A stretch of DNA of 64,000 bases from the NCBI GenBank assembly GCA_025618425.1, contig CM046839.1, positions 2,232,831 through 2,296,830 of the forward strand, written 5' to 3'. Positions 12,005-23,957 of this stretch are shown one piece after another. The notes under the pieces are model-generated. The model was not told the DNA's origin and did no database searches. It saw only the letters and a program-made list of their open reading frames with translations. Positions within the stretch are counted from its first letter, which is position 1, and each line of letters starts with the position of its first letter. This DNA is from Heliocidaris tuberculata (taxonomy: Eukaryota; Echinodermata; Echinoidea; Camarodonta; Echinometridae). The translations under genes were made by a program, and so were the position numbers.

Positions 12005-12330
12005 CATTGTTCATTGTCAAATTTTTATTTTGCCTTTTACTTCCTTTTCGTCTTTTCCCTTTTTTCTTTTTTTTCTCTTTTCCTCTCTTTCCTCTTCCTT
12101 TCTCCTTTTTTCTTTTTTCTTCTCTCGTTTTCTTTTTTTTTTTTCTCTTTCTTCCTTCTCATCTTTTTCCTTTTTTTTTCCTTTTCTCTTCTTTCCCCTC
12201 CCTACTTATTTTTTCCCCCCTCTTCTCATTTTTCCCGACGACAGCGCAGTTTTACCGACGATATCCATAGCGGTGGGGGAGGGGGGTGTCACACCCCCAC
12301 ATCCCCCTTTACCGACGGCCCTGCCTGTTA
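12005..12330 (+). repeat. Pyrimidine tract plus tail, copy 2
   Basis: About 230 bp of nearly pure T/C followed by TTTTACCGACGA, GGGGGGTGTCACACCCCC and GACGGCCCTG, the same arrangement as at 7597-7840. The high-Phe/Ser/Leu open frames are artefacts of the tract. Confidence 0.75.
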
Positions 12331-12807
12331 ACATCACAATAGGACTTTGAATCTATTTGTGCCTCTGCAGTTTTCACCAAAACACCTTTGTTTTCCCAAT
12401 TAAAGAGGAAATATGAAAAAAAAAAAAATCATTGCCCGTTGCCCTTAGTGGAACCATTTCTTTTACAAATATACAATGTGCGAAATTGGAACACATTCTC
12501 ATCATCTTATCTTTTACTGATTGCAAGTTCTATCATCTGCTCCGTCTTACTTTCCCATTTCGTCACTTTGTTCTCTATTATTATTATAATCATCACTTTA
12601 TGAATATGCCTATGTATTTCTTTGATTCTCCTTTTAAGATTTTTTAATTCCATTGTTACTTATGTGTATCTTTACTATATCGGTCTCGCTAAGTGTTGTG
12701 TCCTATGTTCATAATCCATAATCGCTACTGTTGGCGGAAGAATTCATGCATGTTGATCTGTTTTGTGATGAAAACTGCAATAAACACCCCTCCCCCCCCC
12801 CCCCCTC

Positions 12808-15035
12808 GAATCTGATATCTGAAATATCACGTATGAGTTCAGAACCCTCTTTCACCAGAAGCGTATACAACGCAACCACATGTGCTGGTCCCTTAAAGGT
12901 AGCGTAGACACATGATGTTACACACACTTTGAAAATAATGTCATTTTCCATGGCAACAATAAGAAGAAAGCGGAAAATTGTGATGTGTAGAACATGCTTT
13001 GGATAAAATATCACGTAAGTAATGAAAGTTCAGAACTCCCGTTCACTAGAAGCGTATACAACGCAACCAATTGTGCCGGTCCTTCAAATGCACTGTAGAC
13101 ACGCGAAGCTACACACACTTCAAAAATAATGTCATTTCCATGGCAACAATGAGAAGAAAGCAGAATATTGTGATGTGCAAAATATAACTTTGGAAATAAT
13201 ATCGCGTATTTAATGAAAGTTCAGAACTCCCGTTCAGTAAACGTATACAACGCAACCAATTTTGTCGGTCCTTCAAATGCACGGTAGACACGTGAAGCTA
13301 CACATACTTTAAAAATAATTTCATTTTTATGGCAAACATGAGAAGAAAGCAGAAAATTGTTATGTGCAGAATATAACTTTGGAAATAATATCACGCATAT
13401 GTAATGAAAGTTCAGAACTCCGGTTTAGTAAAAACGTATACAACACAACCAATTGTGTCGGTCCTTCAAATGCACTGTAGACACGTGAAGCCAAACACAC
13501 TTAAAAAATAATGTCATTTCCATGGCAACAATGAGAAGAGAGTGGGAAATTGTGATGTGCAGAAGATGTATTTAAATAAAATATCACGTCAGTAATGAAA
13601 GTTCAGAACTCCCGTTCACTAGAAGCGTATACAACGCAACCAATTGTGCCGGTCCTTCAAATGCACTGTAGACACGTGAAGCTACACACACTTCAAAAAT
13701 AATGTCATTTCCATGGCAACAATGAGAAGAAAGCAGAATATTGTGATGTGCAGAATATAACTTTGGAAATAATATCGCGTATTTAATGAAAGTTCAGAAC
13801 TCCCGTTCAGTAAACGTATACAACGCAACCAATTTTGTCGGTCCTTCAAATGCACGGTAGACACGTGAAGCTACACATACTTTAAAAATAATTTCATTTT
13901 TATGGCAAACATGAGAAGGAAGCAGAAAATTGTTATGTGCAGAATATAACTTTGGAAATAATATCACGCATATGTAATGAAAGTTCAGAACTCCGGTTTA
14001 GTAAAAACGTATACAACACAACCAATTGTGTCGGTCCTTCAAATGCACTGTAGACACGTGAAGCCAAACACACTTAAAAAATAATGTCATTTCCATGGCA
14101 ACAATGAGAAGAGAGTGGGAAATTGTGATGTGCAGAAGATGTATTTAAATAAAATATCACGTAAGTAATGAAAGTTCAGAACTCCCGTTCACTAGAAGCG
14201 TATACAACGCAACCAATTGTGCCGGTCCTTCAAATGCACTGTAGACACGTGAAGCTACACACACTTCAAAAATAATGTCATTTCCATGGCACCAATGAGA
14301 AGAAAGCAGAATATTGTGATGTGCAGAATATAACTTTGGAAATAATATCGCGTATTTAATGAAAGTTCAGAACTCCCGTTCAGTAAACGTATACAACGCA
14401 ACCAATTTTGTCGGTCCTTCAAATGCACGGTAGACACGTGAAGCTACACATACTTTAAAAATAATTTCATTTTTATGGCAAACATGAGAAGAAAGCAGAA
14501 AATTGTTATGTGCAGAATATAACTTTGGAAATAATATCACGCATATGTAATGAAAGTTCAGAACTCCGGTTTAGTAAAAACGTATACAACACAACCAATT
14601 GTGTCGGTCCTTCAAATGCACTGTAGACACGTGAAGCCAAACACACTTAAAAAATAATGTCATTTCCATGGCAACAATGAGAAGAGAGTGGGAAATTGTG
14701 ATGTGCAGAAGATGTATTTAAATAAAATATCACGTAAGTAATGAAAGTTCAGAACTCCCGTTCACTAGAAGCGTATACAACGCAACCAATTGTGCCGGTC
14801 CTTCAAATGCACTGTAGACACGTGAAGCTACACACACTTCAAAAATAATGTCATTTCCATGGCAACAATGAGAAGAAAGCAGAATATTGTGATGTGCAGA
14901 ATATAACTTTGGAAATAATATCGCGTATGTAATGAAAGTTCAGTACGTTCTTTTGCCCGAAGCGCATGTAGCGCATCCAAATGTGCTGGCCCCTCAAGCG
15001 CTTTACACACACTTTAAAATAATTTAATTGCCAGG
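12808..15035 (+). repeat. 191-bp satellite arranged as 573-bp trimers (12 monomers)
   Basis: The anchor word GTTCAG occurs at 12837, 13028, 13219, 13410, 13601, 13792, 13983, 14174, 14365, 14556, 14747 and 14938, exactly 191 bp apart each time. Three monomer types (A, B, C) alternate, so nearly identical 573-bp blocks repeat three times (13028-14746) plus one further A monomer. The first and last monomers are clearly diverged, as expected at array edges. Repeated 60-codon frames on the minus strand are a by-product of the repeat. Confidence 0.97.
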
Positions 15036-15420
15036 ACAACATTTAAAAAAAAAAAGAAAACAAGAAATATGTTTCGGAAAATGTATAAGTGTATAATGGG
15101 AAAATGGAAAACCAAAATCTTTTCTCCTAAGCGCAAATTCAATTTCAGTTCGAATGTTTGCAATATTCATGATTACATTTACTGTTAATAATATAATTAT
15201 GATTATTAATATTCATTAATACCATTAATAGTTTATTCAAAATTCCTTGGATGATCAAGGAAGGATGTCTGATAAAAGGATAATTATGATAGTGTCTACA
15301 TGGCCCTCGCAATCAAATAGAGAATTTGTATCGACATATAGAACTCAAGAGGGCGCTATTCCAGTAAAGGAAATTAAGAGAAGTGTGTGTTCATAAGGTC
15401 CAAAACGACGGACACGCACG

Positions 15421-15450
15421 AAACACGTACACACTGCATTTGAAGGACCG
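15421..15450 (-). repeat. Inverted remnant of the 191-bp satellite
   Basis: GCATTTGAAGGACCG is the reverse complement of the satellite word CGGTCCTTCAAATGC, and the preceding CACGTACACACT resembles the inverted neighbouring satellite sequence. Confidence 0.6.
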
Positions 15451-15692
15451 AAAAACAATCGAAAAATTTTGCAATTTAGCAAATGATTTTTAAAAAGATA
15501 TTAGCTACAAAGTAATGTTCTGGGCTTAATTTTTAAGATTCAGCAGGCAAAATGATTTCTTTTACGTTTTAAGTAGGATAATTATGCGAAAATATGATTT
15601 GAAATTGAAGCACCGGCTTTCGGTCCTTCAATTTCCAACTGTCCCTCAATTGCTGTGTGTGAACATGACCTGGTACCCATAATGCATGAAGG

Positions 15693-15698
15693 GTACAT

Positions 15699-15764
<66 letters not shown>
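15693..15764 (+). repeat. (CA)n(TA)n compound microsatellite
   Basis: About 40 bp of CA units pass directly into about 28 bp of TA units. Confidence 0.95.
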
Positions 15765-15972
15765 CATGCATTGTATTTCCGAACAGCATTGTATTACCTA
15801 GGCAGACGATCATAAAATGAGGCCAAAAAAAAACATAAGTAATATCTTATAACCTGCTCTCTCGTCACCCCCAGTCTTCATCCCGTTGGCCCGAAATTGG
15901 GGTAGGTTGTGTCTTTTTCCCCATAGGTTTCATACGTTCGGTAATACAATACCTTTTTGAAAGGACCAAAAC
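15763..15972 (+). repeat. 210-bp dispersed repeat, copy 1, adjoining a TA array
   Basis: Nearly identical to 21472-21678, sharing ATCATGCATTGTATTTCCGA at the start and GGACCAAAA at the end. Both copies start immediately after a TA microsatellite. Confidence 0.9.
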
Positions 15973-16159
15973 GCCGCGTCGTTGGGAAGGGGTTTGCTCG
16001 GAAGGGAATATCGTATTAAATCTACGTTAATTGTCTTTTTCAAATTCCACTAACTTCTTTTTCTGTAGGACTTTAAGCGTTCATTATGTAAGTTTGACAG
16101 ATATTCGTTTGATATCTTATTTGCCATCGTTGATTTTCTGAAAAGTGTTCGGAATAGGA

Positions 16160-16201
16160 TCCACTACCATATAGATAGATAGACAGATAGATAGATAGAT
16201 A
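16160..16201 (+). repeat. (GATA)n microsatellite
   Basis: GATAGATAGACAGATAGATA units. Confidence 0.9.
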
Positions 16202-16202
16202 A

Positions 16203-16330
16203 AGTGACCCGGGTTCGATTCCTGGCAGAGACGTTTTTCAACCTTTGCAAAAATTTCAAAAGGGAGGACAGCTCTAGGAAACTTTGATTCAATTTATATT
16301 TTTTTTATTCTCTCACTTTCTTTCACATAG
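16203..16330 (+). mobile_element. Possible SINE fragment with tRNA-like B box
   Basis: GGGTTCGATTCCTGGCAG fits the tRNA B-box consensus. It is followed by GGGAGGACAGCTCTAGG and ATTCTCTCACTTTC, which recur in diverged form at 34226-34312 without the B box. No A box was found, so it is truncated or not a SINE. Confidence 0.4.
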
Positions 16331-18940
16331 ATATATATAATGCAAACTCCTTTGACGTGCAGTGGATGAAGAGGAATCAATATCAATATTAAGAGGAATG
16401 ATAATATCAAGTGAAATGAAACAACCCTATGTCACAATTCATGCAAAGAAAGCTGGATAAGAATATTATGCAAGTTTTACCTAGTGTTGTGTTCATTGTA
16501 GTAAAGAAAAAATATAGATTCTGTTAAGTAAAAAGGCTTCAAGTTTTACCTTGGATAGTGATGCTAGAAAGTGTGAAGAGTTTTCGAAGGCCAAAACGCG
16601 CTGTCCAATTGATTTTTGTCTTCATCCATGGAAAAGGAACTAACATAAGTTGAAAAAAAAAATAATCGGTACAAAATTGGAGACACGGTCCCTTTCTTAA
16701 AATGAAAATACATGAATAGCCTCCGGCTATACGCCCTAACTAAAGTTACGTTATGTTATGATTGTATCGAATAGATACATATTTAAACTAAGCCGTACCA
16801 AACGAAATAAATATGTCATATTCTGTCTCGTGTAATTCATAATAGAGGGATTCCATCATGAAAACAATATCAATTCCAAAAACAAAAAGTTATTATTTTC
16901 TGTCATGCATGACTTGAAATGGAGAGCACATTTCTAAGCGTATTGTTCATATTGTATTGGTTTTCACCACAACGAAACAAAGTTTGAATTCTGTTAAATA
17001 AAGATCGGCAATCATGAATGCGTTCAGAATTTCATCTTCGTCTCTAGTGCATTATATTTTATTCATCAGTATAAGTGCCTGTGACAGAGATTGATCATGA
17101 ACTGATGAATATTCATAGTATGTCCTCGAGCTTCAAAAACATAATTGCATTATTCATGATCGTATTAGATATCAACAAGACTGTTCTGTATCCAGCCAAT
17201 GTGACGGAATAGTACTTTGACCTTGTAACATGATGTTCACACATTTGTTATTGTTAAAATAATCTATTTTGTTAATGAATAATTATTACACGGTAGCATG
17301 GCCATGGGAAAAGGAATTGGAAAAGTTACCCATTCAGCCTTGCATTTACATTATTTTACCTGCGTTGATACGGGGCACAGGGGCACGACCTCAACGCCAT
17401 AGAATGTCAAAAGAAGGGCAAAAGAAAGACAGGACAGATAGAGAGTGAGAGAGATAAGAAAAGGGAGAAAATGGGGAGTGAAAAACGTGTAAATAAGAAG
17501 ATATGACCCCTCCCACACCCTCCCCCAATCAATGGTCGTGTTAATTCACATTTCATTCATCGAGGCACACCGGTGCCCCCCCCCCCCCCCCCCCCCATGA
17601 TTCCAACTCCCCTCCATGTCTGGACTCACACCACGCCACTGTGTAAATACAAGTCATGACAGATGGATTTTTTTTTCAAAAAGTGGTAAAATCATTTTAA
17701 AAAAGAGGTGCGAATCAATTTACATTTCATCAACTTTGTAATCAATGAAGGAGCACACTCTTCCATCTTAGATCATGGAATACATTTCAATGAGTAATGC
17801 GTAAGAGAAGCCAATCCCGTATTCTTATATATAGAAGTACTTGATTGAAAAAGATGTTCAAGTGTGAATTATTCTCGTTGGTCATTGCGTTCACTTCTCT
17901 GAAAAGAACATAAATTATTCATTTTGCTCATACAATTTTCCTTTTTATTTTACAAGACTTGTTTGAGAACTTGCAAATACCATCGAGATTGTGAGCAGGA
18001 ACAACAGCGCGTCTGCTGAGCTGAGCAAAAAGCTCTATGTAAATATGACTAAACAAACGCCTTTCTCGCTCTCAACAGCGTATAAATAAATGTCAGTCAC
18101 AAAATAAAGTATAAACTTGACGTTTGTACTATAGCAAGAGAACAAAGTCATGATAAACTAAACGTTTATGATATACATATTATTTCAAATGACTCTTTAT
18201 AACTTTTTTTCTTATTAGACACATTTGGGCCCACGGAGCATCCCCTCTCTATACTCTTTTGAATCGGTATCCAATTTTTGCATGCAACACATCAAATGCA
18301 TCGACTGCAATGTGAACATGCAATGTGATTTTATTTTGGTTACAGCGAATACTGTGTTAATTAAGTGAATTGGATTGGATTCTACTTTGTACGCTTGAGA
18401 ATATTCTAAAATCCACATGAATGATTAAAAAGCTAGATTTAATAATGCACGCTTTAGATTGATTCACTTTAATCAAGGAAAGTGAAGAGTATTGAAACTT
18501 TTTTTGATTTCTTTAATGTGTAGAATGTACGGAAAATCACATTGCACTTACAAGGGCAAAGTCTTCTTTGTATTGCATTGTCCATACCCGTTCAACTAAC
18601 TTTACAATATCTTAATTTTAACACCGACGAGCTTTGCGGTTAGGCATATGCTTGCTTTCTTTCTTTATCGTTTGTCCTGACATTTCGTTACATTTAGTTT
18701 TCAAATTTCTATAGATACTGTGATACTCTCCTTAACTGTTTTCCTCCGCCCAAAAATATGATATTAAACCACACATGTTTTGAATTATTCGTTTTATCAT
18801 TACTACTTAACTTTCTCTTAAATTATGTTGACAGGCTGCTATAAATATCCGTAACTATACCGATAACCAACACACATATCATAATCTATACCCACTTCCC
18901 TGCTACCTTAATCTCTGTGATTATTTATCATTCCATTTAT
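16331..18940. other. No recognised gene
   Basis: AT-rich sequence with scattered short open frames, a C-run at 17578-17596 and no recognisable coding or array structure. Confidence 0.5.
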
Positions 18941-18949
18941 AATTTAGCC

Positions 18950-19310
18950 CACACTACATTTCGAGTTTGTTTTGCCCCATCCAGCAATCACGTTATTCAT
19001 TACGCTCAAGGTCAGACCCTCTTCTTCTTCAAATCCCCCACATTAATTCGAAGAAAGGTCAACAAAATATAATGTTTTCTGGTCCTACTATTTGGAATAG
19101 TTTACCCATTCGTTCCTGCCCTTCAGTTGAATCTTTCAAAAGAAATCTTAAGACTTATTTGTTTTCTCTATGATTGGATTTGGTTGTGTGCACTTGGAGA
19201 GCAAAATAATTACTTCAATTGTTTCATTTTTTCTTATTGTAAAGCGCCCTGAGTATGGTTTTATGGAAAGGCGCTATATAAATGCAAATATGTATGTACG
19301 TATTATTTAT
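18950..19310 (+). mobile_element. 3' end of an L2/CR1-like non-LTR retrotransposon
   Basis: A 68-codon frame (18967-19173) contains YSLRSRSDPLLLQ, FSGPTIWNSLP and SFKRNLKTYLFSL, the typical end of the reverse-transcriptase polyprotein in this LINE group. The 3' UTR then ends with AAAGCGCCCTGAG...GGCGCTATATAAATG, the characteristic stem-loop tail of L2/CR1-type elements. Sequence upstream is too degraded to extend the element. Confidence 0.75.
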
Positions 19311-20010
19311 TGTTCGTAAATATTTACATTCACCATATTTTCTATTTTTTCTATTTAATTGAATGCGATTATTTTTTTTACATTGAATAAAGCATTTCAA
19401 ATTAAATCAAATCAAAACAAATAGAAAGGCCTTTTCTATTTTTTTTTTTAAATCCAGGTAAAAATAACATACAAAGGTCGAGCCTAATGACACCATGACC
19501 TCAATTTATGAACACCATTGCCTAAATGTATGCTGGATTTGTGTACACTTGAATGGAAAATTTACTTTATACTGATTGACATGTGCACTGGTTGGAAGAA
19601 GTCACGAGTTCGAGCAAGTTTTAGCTGTGGATTAATGATTTTTCTGAAACGACACAGATCTACTTTATGCCGATATAAGACTTAGTTTGAGATGGGAGGG
19701 AAAATGTTACAGATTTGACAAAGCGAAAGTTAAAGGGCAAGCATCGACAAAAGAAAGATGGGTCAGAAGGCTTTTCGTGACCTGATATTTATGGTAGAAA
19801 TGCCACACTAAGTAGTAGTGGTGATTGTTATCATTTGTACTGTCTGAAATGTTATCGGAATTTAATGACAAATGGTACCCCCAAAAATAGGAATCGAGAG
19901 AAAGGACGAAGGAGAGAAGGGGAAACAGAACTACAGAAAATAATGAAACCCTTTTGGGCAAACAGGATTCTCAGAATCATAATCCGCTTAAAAAATATAT
20001 TATCATTATA
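19311..20010. other. No recognised gene
   Basis: AT-rich sequence; nothing beyond short chance frames. Confidence 0.5.
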
Positions 20011-20013
20011 TAT

Positions 20014-20014
20014 T

Positions 20015-20071
<57 letters not shown>

Positions 20072-20082
20072 GTCATCATCAT
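20014..20082 (+). repeat. (ATC)n microsatellite
   Basis: About 20 ATC units. Confidence 0.93.
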
Positions 20083-20195
20083 ATGCTCATACCTTCCTTC
20101 CCCACCCATTAATAGATATTTTTTTTTAATGTGCAAGATAAACGTTAAAGAGGGCGGGTTTCCCGAAAGCTAACCCTGAAACCGACCTTCGTAAC

Positions 20196-20333
20196 TAATA
20201 CCACAGTCACACCAACAAGACCGACACAAGACCGACAACATACCGAACAAAAAATTACATTTCCACCAATGGCCAAGAATCGGTCGGTTGGAAGTCGGTG
20301 TGGCGTCGGTATGGCGGTTTGACTGTGGTATTA
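20196..20333. mobile_element. 138-bp MITE
   Basis: The ends are TAATACCACAGTCA and its exact reverse complement TGACTGTGGTATTA. Beyond 14 bp the arms keep partial complementarity (CACCAACAAGACCGACAC versus GTCGGTGTGGCG). A clean target-site duplication could not be fixed. Confidence 0.75.
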
Positions 20334-21125
20334 CGCATCACACAATATAGAGGGAGGAGGATAGAAAATACATAGACACATAAAACCGATTTGTCGCCAT
20401 GCCCCGGTCCTCTCTACAAACATATTTCGATTTATTTTACCTGTGAATACACGTTTCGTTATATACCTGGTGGCCCAATAAAACGTGGATAAAAATACTT
20501 CAAATTATGTGGGGCAAATTTTACCGGTACCATTACCTACATGGGGAAATTTTTGAGAAGAAAATTATACAAACTTTCCCAATATTGTTGATTTTTTTTT
20601 TTTTTTAATATTCTAGATGCATTTTCGTGAAACAATGTTGAAGACATTCACTGGCAATGCTCATTGCAGAAAATAACGTATCATTGTGTAGTTTCAGAAA
20701 TGGTTATTATACCTGGGCTTTGGGCAAGCGTCACATTTGATACAAACATAACACTCCATACACATTATTATGAAGAGCCTACATGTTTATGTGATTAGAC
20801 CTGTAGAAGTACTATGACAAGGCAAGACGAATTGTTTTTAAAACGCAGTTTCATTGATATTGGGCAAATTTGAACTCCTACCTTTCGTCACAAAATGCCC
20901 CCTTAAACAATAACCCCTTTACCAAATTTGTCAGTATTGGTATCATTTTTCATGTGAAAAGATTCTACTTCCGCTGGTACCAGTAAATTTGATCCAACAT
21001 TATTGGAAACATGCTAGTCCGTTTTGGGGCCACCCTGTATAAATACATGTATACGTATATTTCACTGGATCCCGCTTTTCGGAGAGACACACGACAATGA
21101 GGTTTATTCCGTCATAATAGGGCAT

Positions 21126-21190
21126 GGTGTATTTAATAGGGAGACACGAGGACAAAGAAAAAGAGACAAAAAGTGTCTCCTTAATACACC
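21126..21190. repeat. Hairpin adjoining a MITE
   Basis: GGTGTATTTAATAGGGAGACAC (from 21126) is complementary, with a small bulge, to GTGTCTCCTTAATACACC (to 21190). It abuts the MITE at 21192. Confidence 0.7.
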
Positions 21191-21191
21191 A

Positions 21192-21338
21192 GGGGCCCGA
21201 TGCACAAAACTTGCGTTTAATCGCAACTCCTAAAAATCAAACGCAAGTCCTTAATGCGCACTTCTGACTGGCTGAAAATAAAGTTGCGTTTGATTTTCCT
21301 GAGTTGCGTTCAAACGCAAGTTTTGTGCAACGGGCCCC
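21192..21338. mobile_element. 147-bp MITE with about 55-bp terminal inverted repeats
   Basis: The left end GGGGCCCGATGCACAAAACT continues to AATCAAACGCAA. The right end gives GGGGCCCGTTGCACAAAACT in reverse complement, with few mismatches along about 55 bp. Confidence 0.85.
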
Positions 21339-21342
21339 AGAT

Positions 21343-21347
21343 ATGGT

Positions 21348-21393
<46 letters not shown>

Positions 21394-21399
21394 TATTAC

Positions 21400-21470
<71 letters not shown>
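21343..21470 (+). repeat. (TA)n microsatellite
   Basis: About 125 bp of TA with two short interruptions. Confidence 0.95.
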
Positions 21471-21471
21471 A

Positions 21472-21678
21472 ATCATGCATTGTATTTCCGAACAGCATTG
21501 TATTACCTAGGCAGAAGATCATAAAATGAGGCCAAAAAAAACATAAGTAATATCTTATAACCTGCTCTCTCGTCACCCCCAGTCTTCATCCCGTTGGCCC
21601 GAAATTGGGGTAGGTTGTGTCTTTTTCCCATAGGTTTCATACGTTCGGTAATACAATACCTTTTTCAAAGGACCAAAA
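21472..21678 (+). repeat. 210-bp dispersed repeat, copy 2, adjoining a TA array
   Basis: Matches 15763-15972 almost base for base, including CCCGTTGGCCCGAAATTGGG and CATACGTTCGGTAATACAAT. Confidence 0.9.
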
Positions 21679-22477
21679 TTTCTTTTCGTGGTGTTCAAAC
21701 TATAGGTGTTATTGAGTAATTATGATGAGTATTAAAAATAATCGTTATTTGTTTGTCGTTTATCGTCCGACATTGTACGGTTACGTAATGAACCTGGATA
21801 TTAGCATACATTTACTAGTCATGCCAGCTAAGGACACACGGGCCCATGGTCAGCTGATATACACCCACTATTAAATCCACTTAATTATACACAATCAATC
21901 CGACACCATCTGCTTTTTGACATGGGTCATCGGAAACAAAAGAATAGGTGGGGAACTATTCAGTTATTTTGGGGGGTTTCATCCTTGGGGGGGGGGGCAC
22001 TCAAATTTTTTTCAGATGAGGTGTGCCGCAGCCGCCTCAAAACGGGGGTCTAAGGAAATGACTAGAAGCGAAACTTAGGGTCTTTGGAACGGTGGATCTA
22101 TACCCAGCTGAACGAAAAAAAACATGGTCTATAGAACTACAGCACTTAGTGTAGGGATTCTATAGTGCATGCATATGCAATTGCACAAGCAAGTGAATGG
22201 ACGTATGTACGCGAGAGCTAGGGAACGGCGCGGGTGTAGGCAATTTCCTCTTGCCCCCCCCCCCCCCCAGCGATCCAAAAGTCACTCGGGGGGGGGGAGG
22301 GCTCAGATTTTAGGGGGTTCAGTTTTCCTCCATAATTCTTAACAAAATAAAAAAAAGATATTTGAAAATGTTGTCAGGGGGCAGTCTGCCCTCCCCCCCC
22401 CCGGGGTTTCATGTAGATGTGAGTTACAGTCTGCAGTGACTCTCATTTCAACATGTCATGAGTTGTAGAAAATCATA

Positions 22478-22535
22478 GAGCGTGTGTGTGTGTGTGTGTG
22501 TGTGCGAGCGTGTGTGCGTGTGTGTGTATGTGTAA
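22478..22535 (+). repeat. (TG)n microsatellite
   Basis: TG repeats with a few GCGAGCG/GCG/ATG interruptions. Confidence 0.9.
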
Positions 22536-22539
22536 TTGG

Positions 22540-22700
22540 GTTTTTGCAGACGTGTATCAATCAGATATGATTATTTACGTCTGGGGACCGACCTTTAGCG
22601 TCACCACCCGAAAGACGTGACTCAGTCTCGAACCTGGGTCCGCTGAATCAGTTCATGACTTCCACTGTTAGCTGGATTACAGGCGCACGCCACAATGTCT
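22540..22700 (-). mobile_element. tRNA-derived SINE (minus strand)
   Basis: On the minus strand GTGGCGTGCGCCTG resembles a tRNA A box, followed by GGTTCGAGACT, a near B box. It continues into CACGTCTTTCGGGTGGTGAC and GGTCGGTCCCCAG, a body typical of SINEs seen in marine invertebrates. Confidence 0.6.
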
Positions 22701-22829
22701 AGTTGACAAGCGTGACTTACAGCTTAGACCTATACACTCTTGCTGCTTTAATTTTGACCTATATACCTTTTGAACAAAAGTTTGTAAGTTGGACTCTGGG
22801 TTACATTTGATTGCCAGGTGTGTCTTTTT

Positions 22830-22890
22830 TTTTTTCTTCTTTTTTTTCTCTCTCTCTTTTTGTTTTCTTTTTTTTTTTCTTTTTGAAATG
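22830..22890 (+). repeat. T/C-rich tract
   Basis: Long T runs with TTCTTTT and CTCTCTCTC. Confidence 0.85.
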
Positions 22891-22989
22891 GTTTCTGTAA
22901 ACAAAGCTACTTGGAGGTGAGAAAGAGCGAGGAGAAAGAGTGTGTGAGAGAGAGAGAAAAGAAATGAAGAAGGAAAAAATTGTGATGAT

Positions 22990-23255
22990 GATAATGATTA
23001 TTATTGGGTTTATATAGTGATTTTTCCAAGGATTCAAAGCTTTGAATTCTACGGTGCTCGAACATTCAAGGATTTTTTTTTTTTTTTTTTTTTTTGTTCT
23101 ACTGGTTATCCATTACTTCGTACTTCGTGGGGGTGGAGAGCGGCAAATATACATAAATGTCTTGCTAAAGGACGTCAGTGCCGTGGGATTCGAACTCCAT
23201 ACTGCGTGGTCCATTGTCTCTTGACCTATTCGCTGGACCAAGGCATCTCCACATG
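22990..23255 (-). mobile_element. tRNA-derived SINE with LINE-like tail (minus strand)
   Basis: Read on the minus strand, a tRNA-like head contains the B box AGTTCGAATCCC. The body has AAGACATTTATG, and the 3' end reads ATCACTATATAAACCCAATA followed by ATC/AAT units. The tail resembles the CR1/L2-type end at 19250-19290. A long T run (23071-23095) interrupts the body. Confidence 0.6.
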
Positions 23256-23920
23256 AAACAATGGTATAATTAACTGGATGCCGAAAGCATGGAAAGTGAT
23301 ATGAATTCTCTCTTATCTTTATATAGCCTCATAGACGAAATATTTAACTTTTTGTGTCTAACGGAGTGATTTATTCAGTCTCTCTCTCTCTCTTTAATCA
23401 GAACTTATTGAAATGAATATTATAAAGAAAACAAGTATGGATGAGAGTGATGCTGTAACCATGGCAACAGATACATCATCTAAATTCCGACACCTACTTA
23501 ACTTACATAGACGTTGCGCAACGTCAGGTACATCAATGACTAGTTATACCTCACGTTAACAAAATTTGTGATCCGTCAGCACATTTTCGAGCATGAGTGC
23601 GCCTGATTACATTATTATGTTGTTCGGATGACATGCAATCAGTTGTGTAAACAATCCGTGGTTTTACGCTTAGTAGTAAAGGTTTTTTTAAAAATCCCGC
23701 TATTGGTATTCATGGTAATTGATGACGTAATGTACATGCCTTTGGGTTGTAAATTAAGACTAGATTGGAATCGGAGAAAAAAAACATATTAGAAATTAAC
23801 TCATGGTGTATTAGGAGTTAACTCTTGGTGTATTAGGAGTTCGAAGGTAATGATTGTCAATACCGTCGTAGACGCCATGCATGAATACTCGCCGCCCTAC
23901 CCGCCCATGCAAAACATTTT

Positions 23921-23922
23921 GT

Positions 23923-23956
<34 letters not shown>
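23921..23956 (+). repeat. (CT)n microsatellite
   Basis: About 17 CT units. Confidence 0.93.

Positions 23957-23957
<1 letters not shown>

Noticed and set aside
13109..14437. Repeated identical 60-codon minus-strand frames
   Set aside because: They recur every 573 bp because the satellite repeats; no codon signature or start context supports coding.
16203..16230. Functional tRNA gene because of GGTTCGATTCC
   Set aside because: No A box or cloverleaf can be formed upstream, where there is a GATA microsatellite.
22675..22700. GGATTACAGGCGCACGCCAC, similar to a primate Alu segment (possible human contamination)
   Set aside because: Only about 20 bases match. The neighbouring sequence is a different, invertebrate-type SINE, so this is convergence of tRNA/7SL-like promoter sequence or chance.
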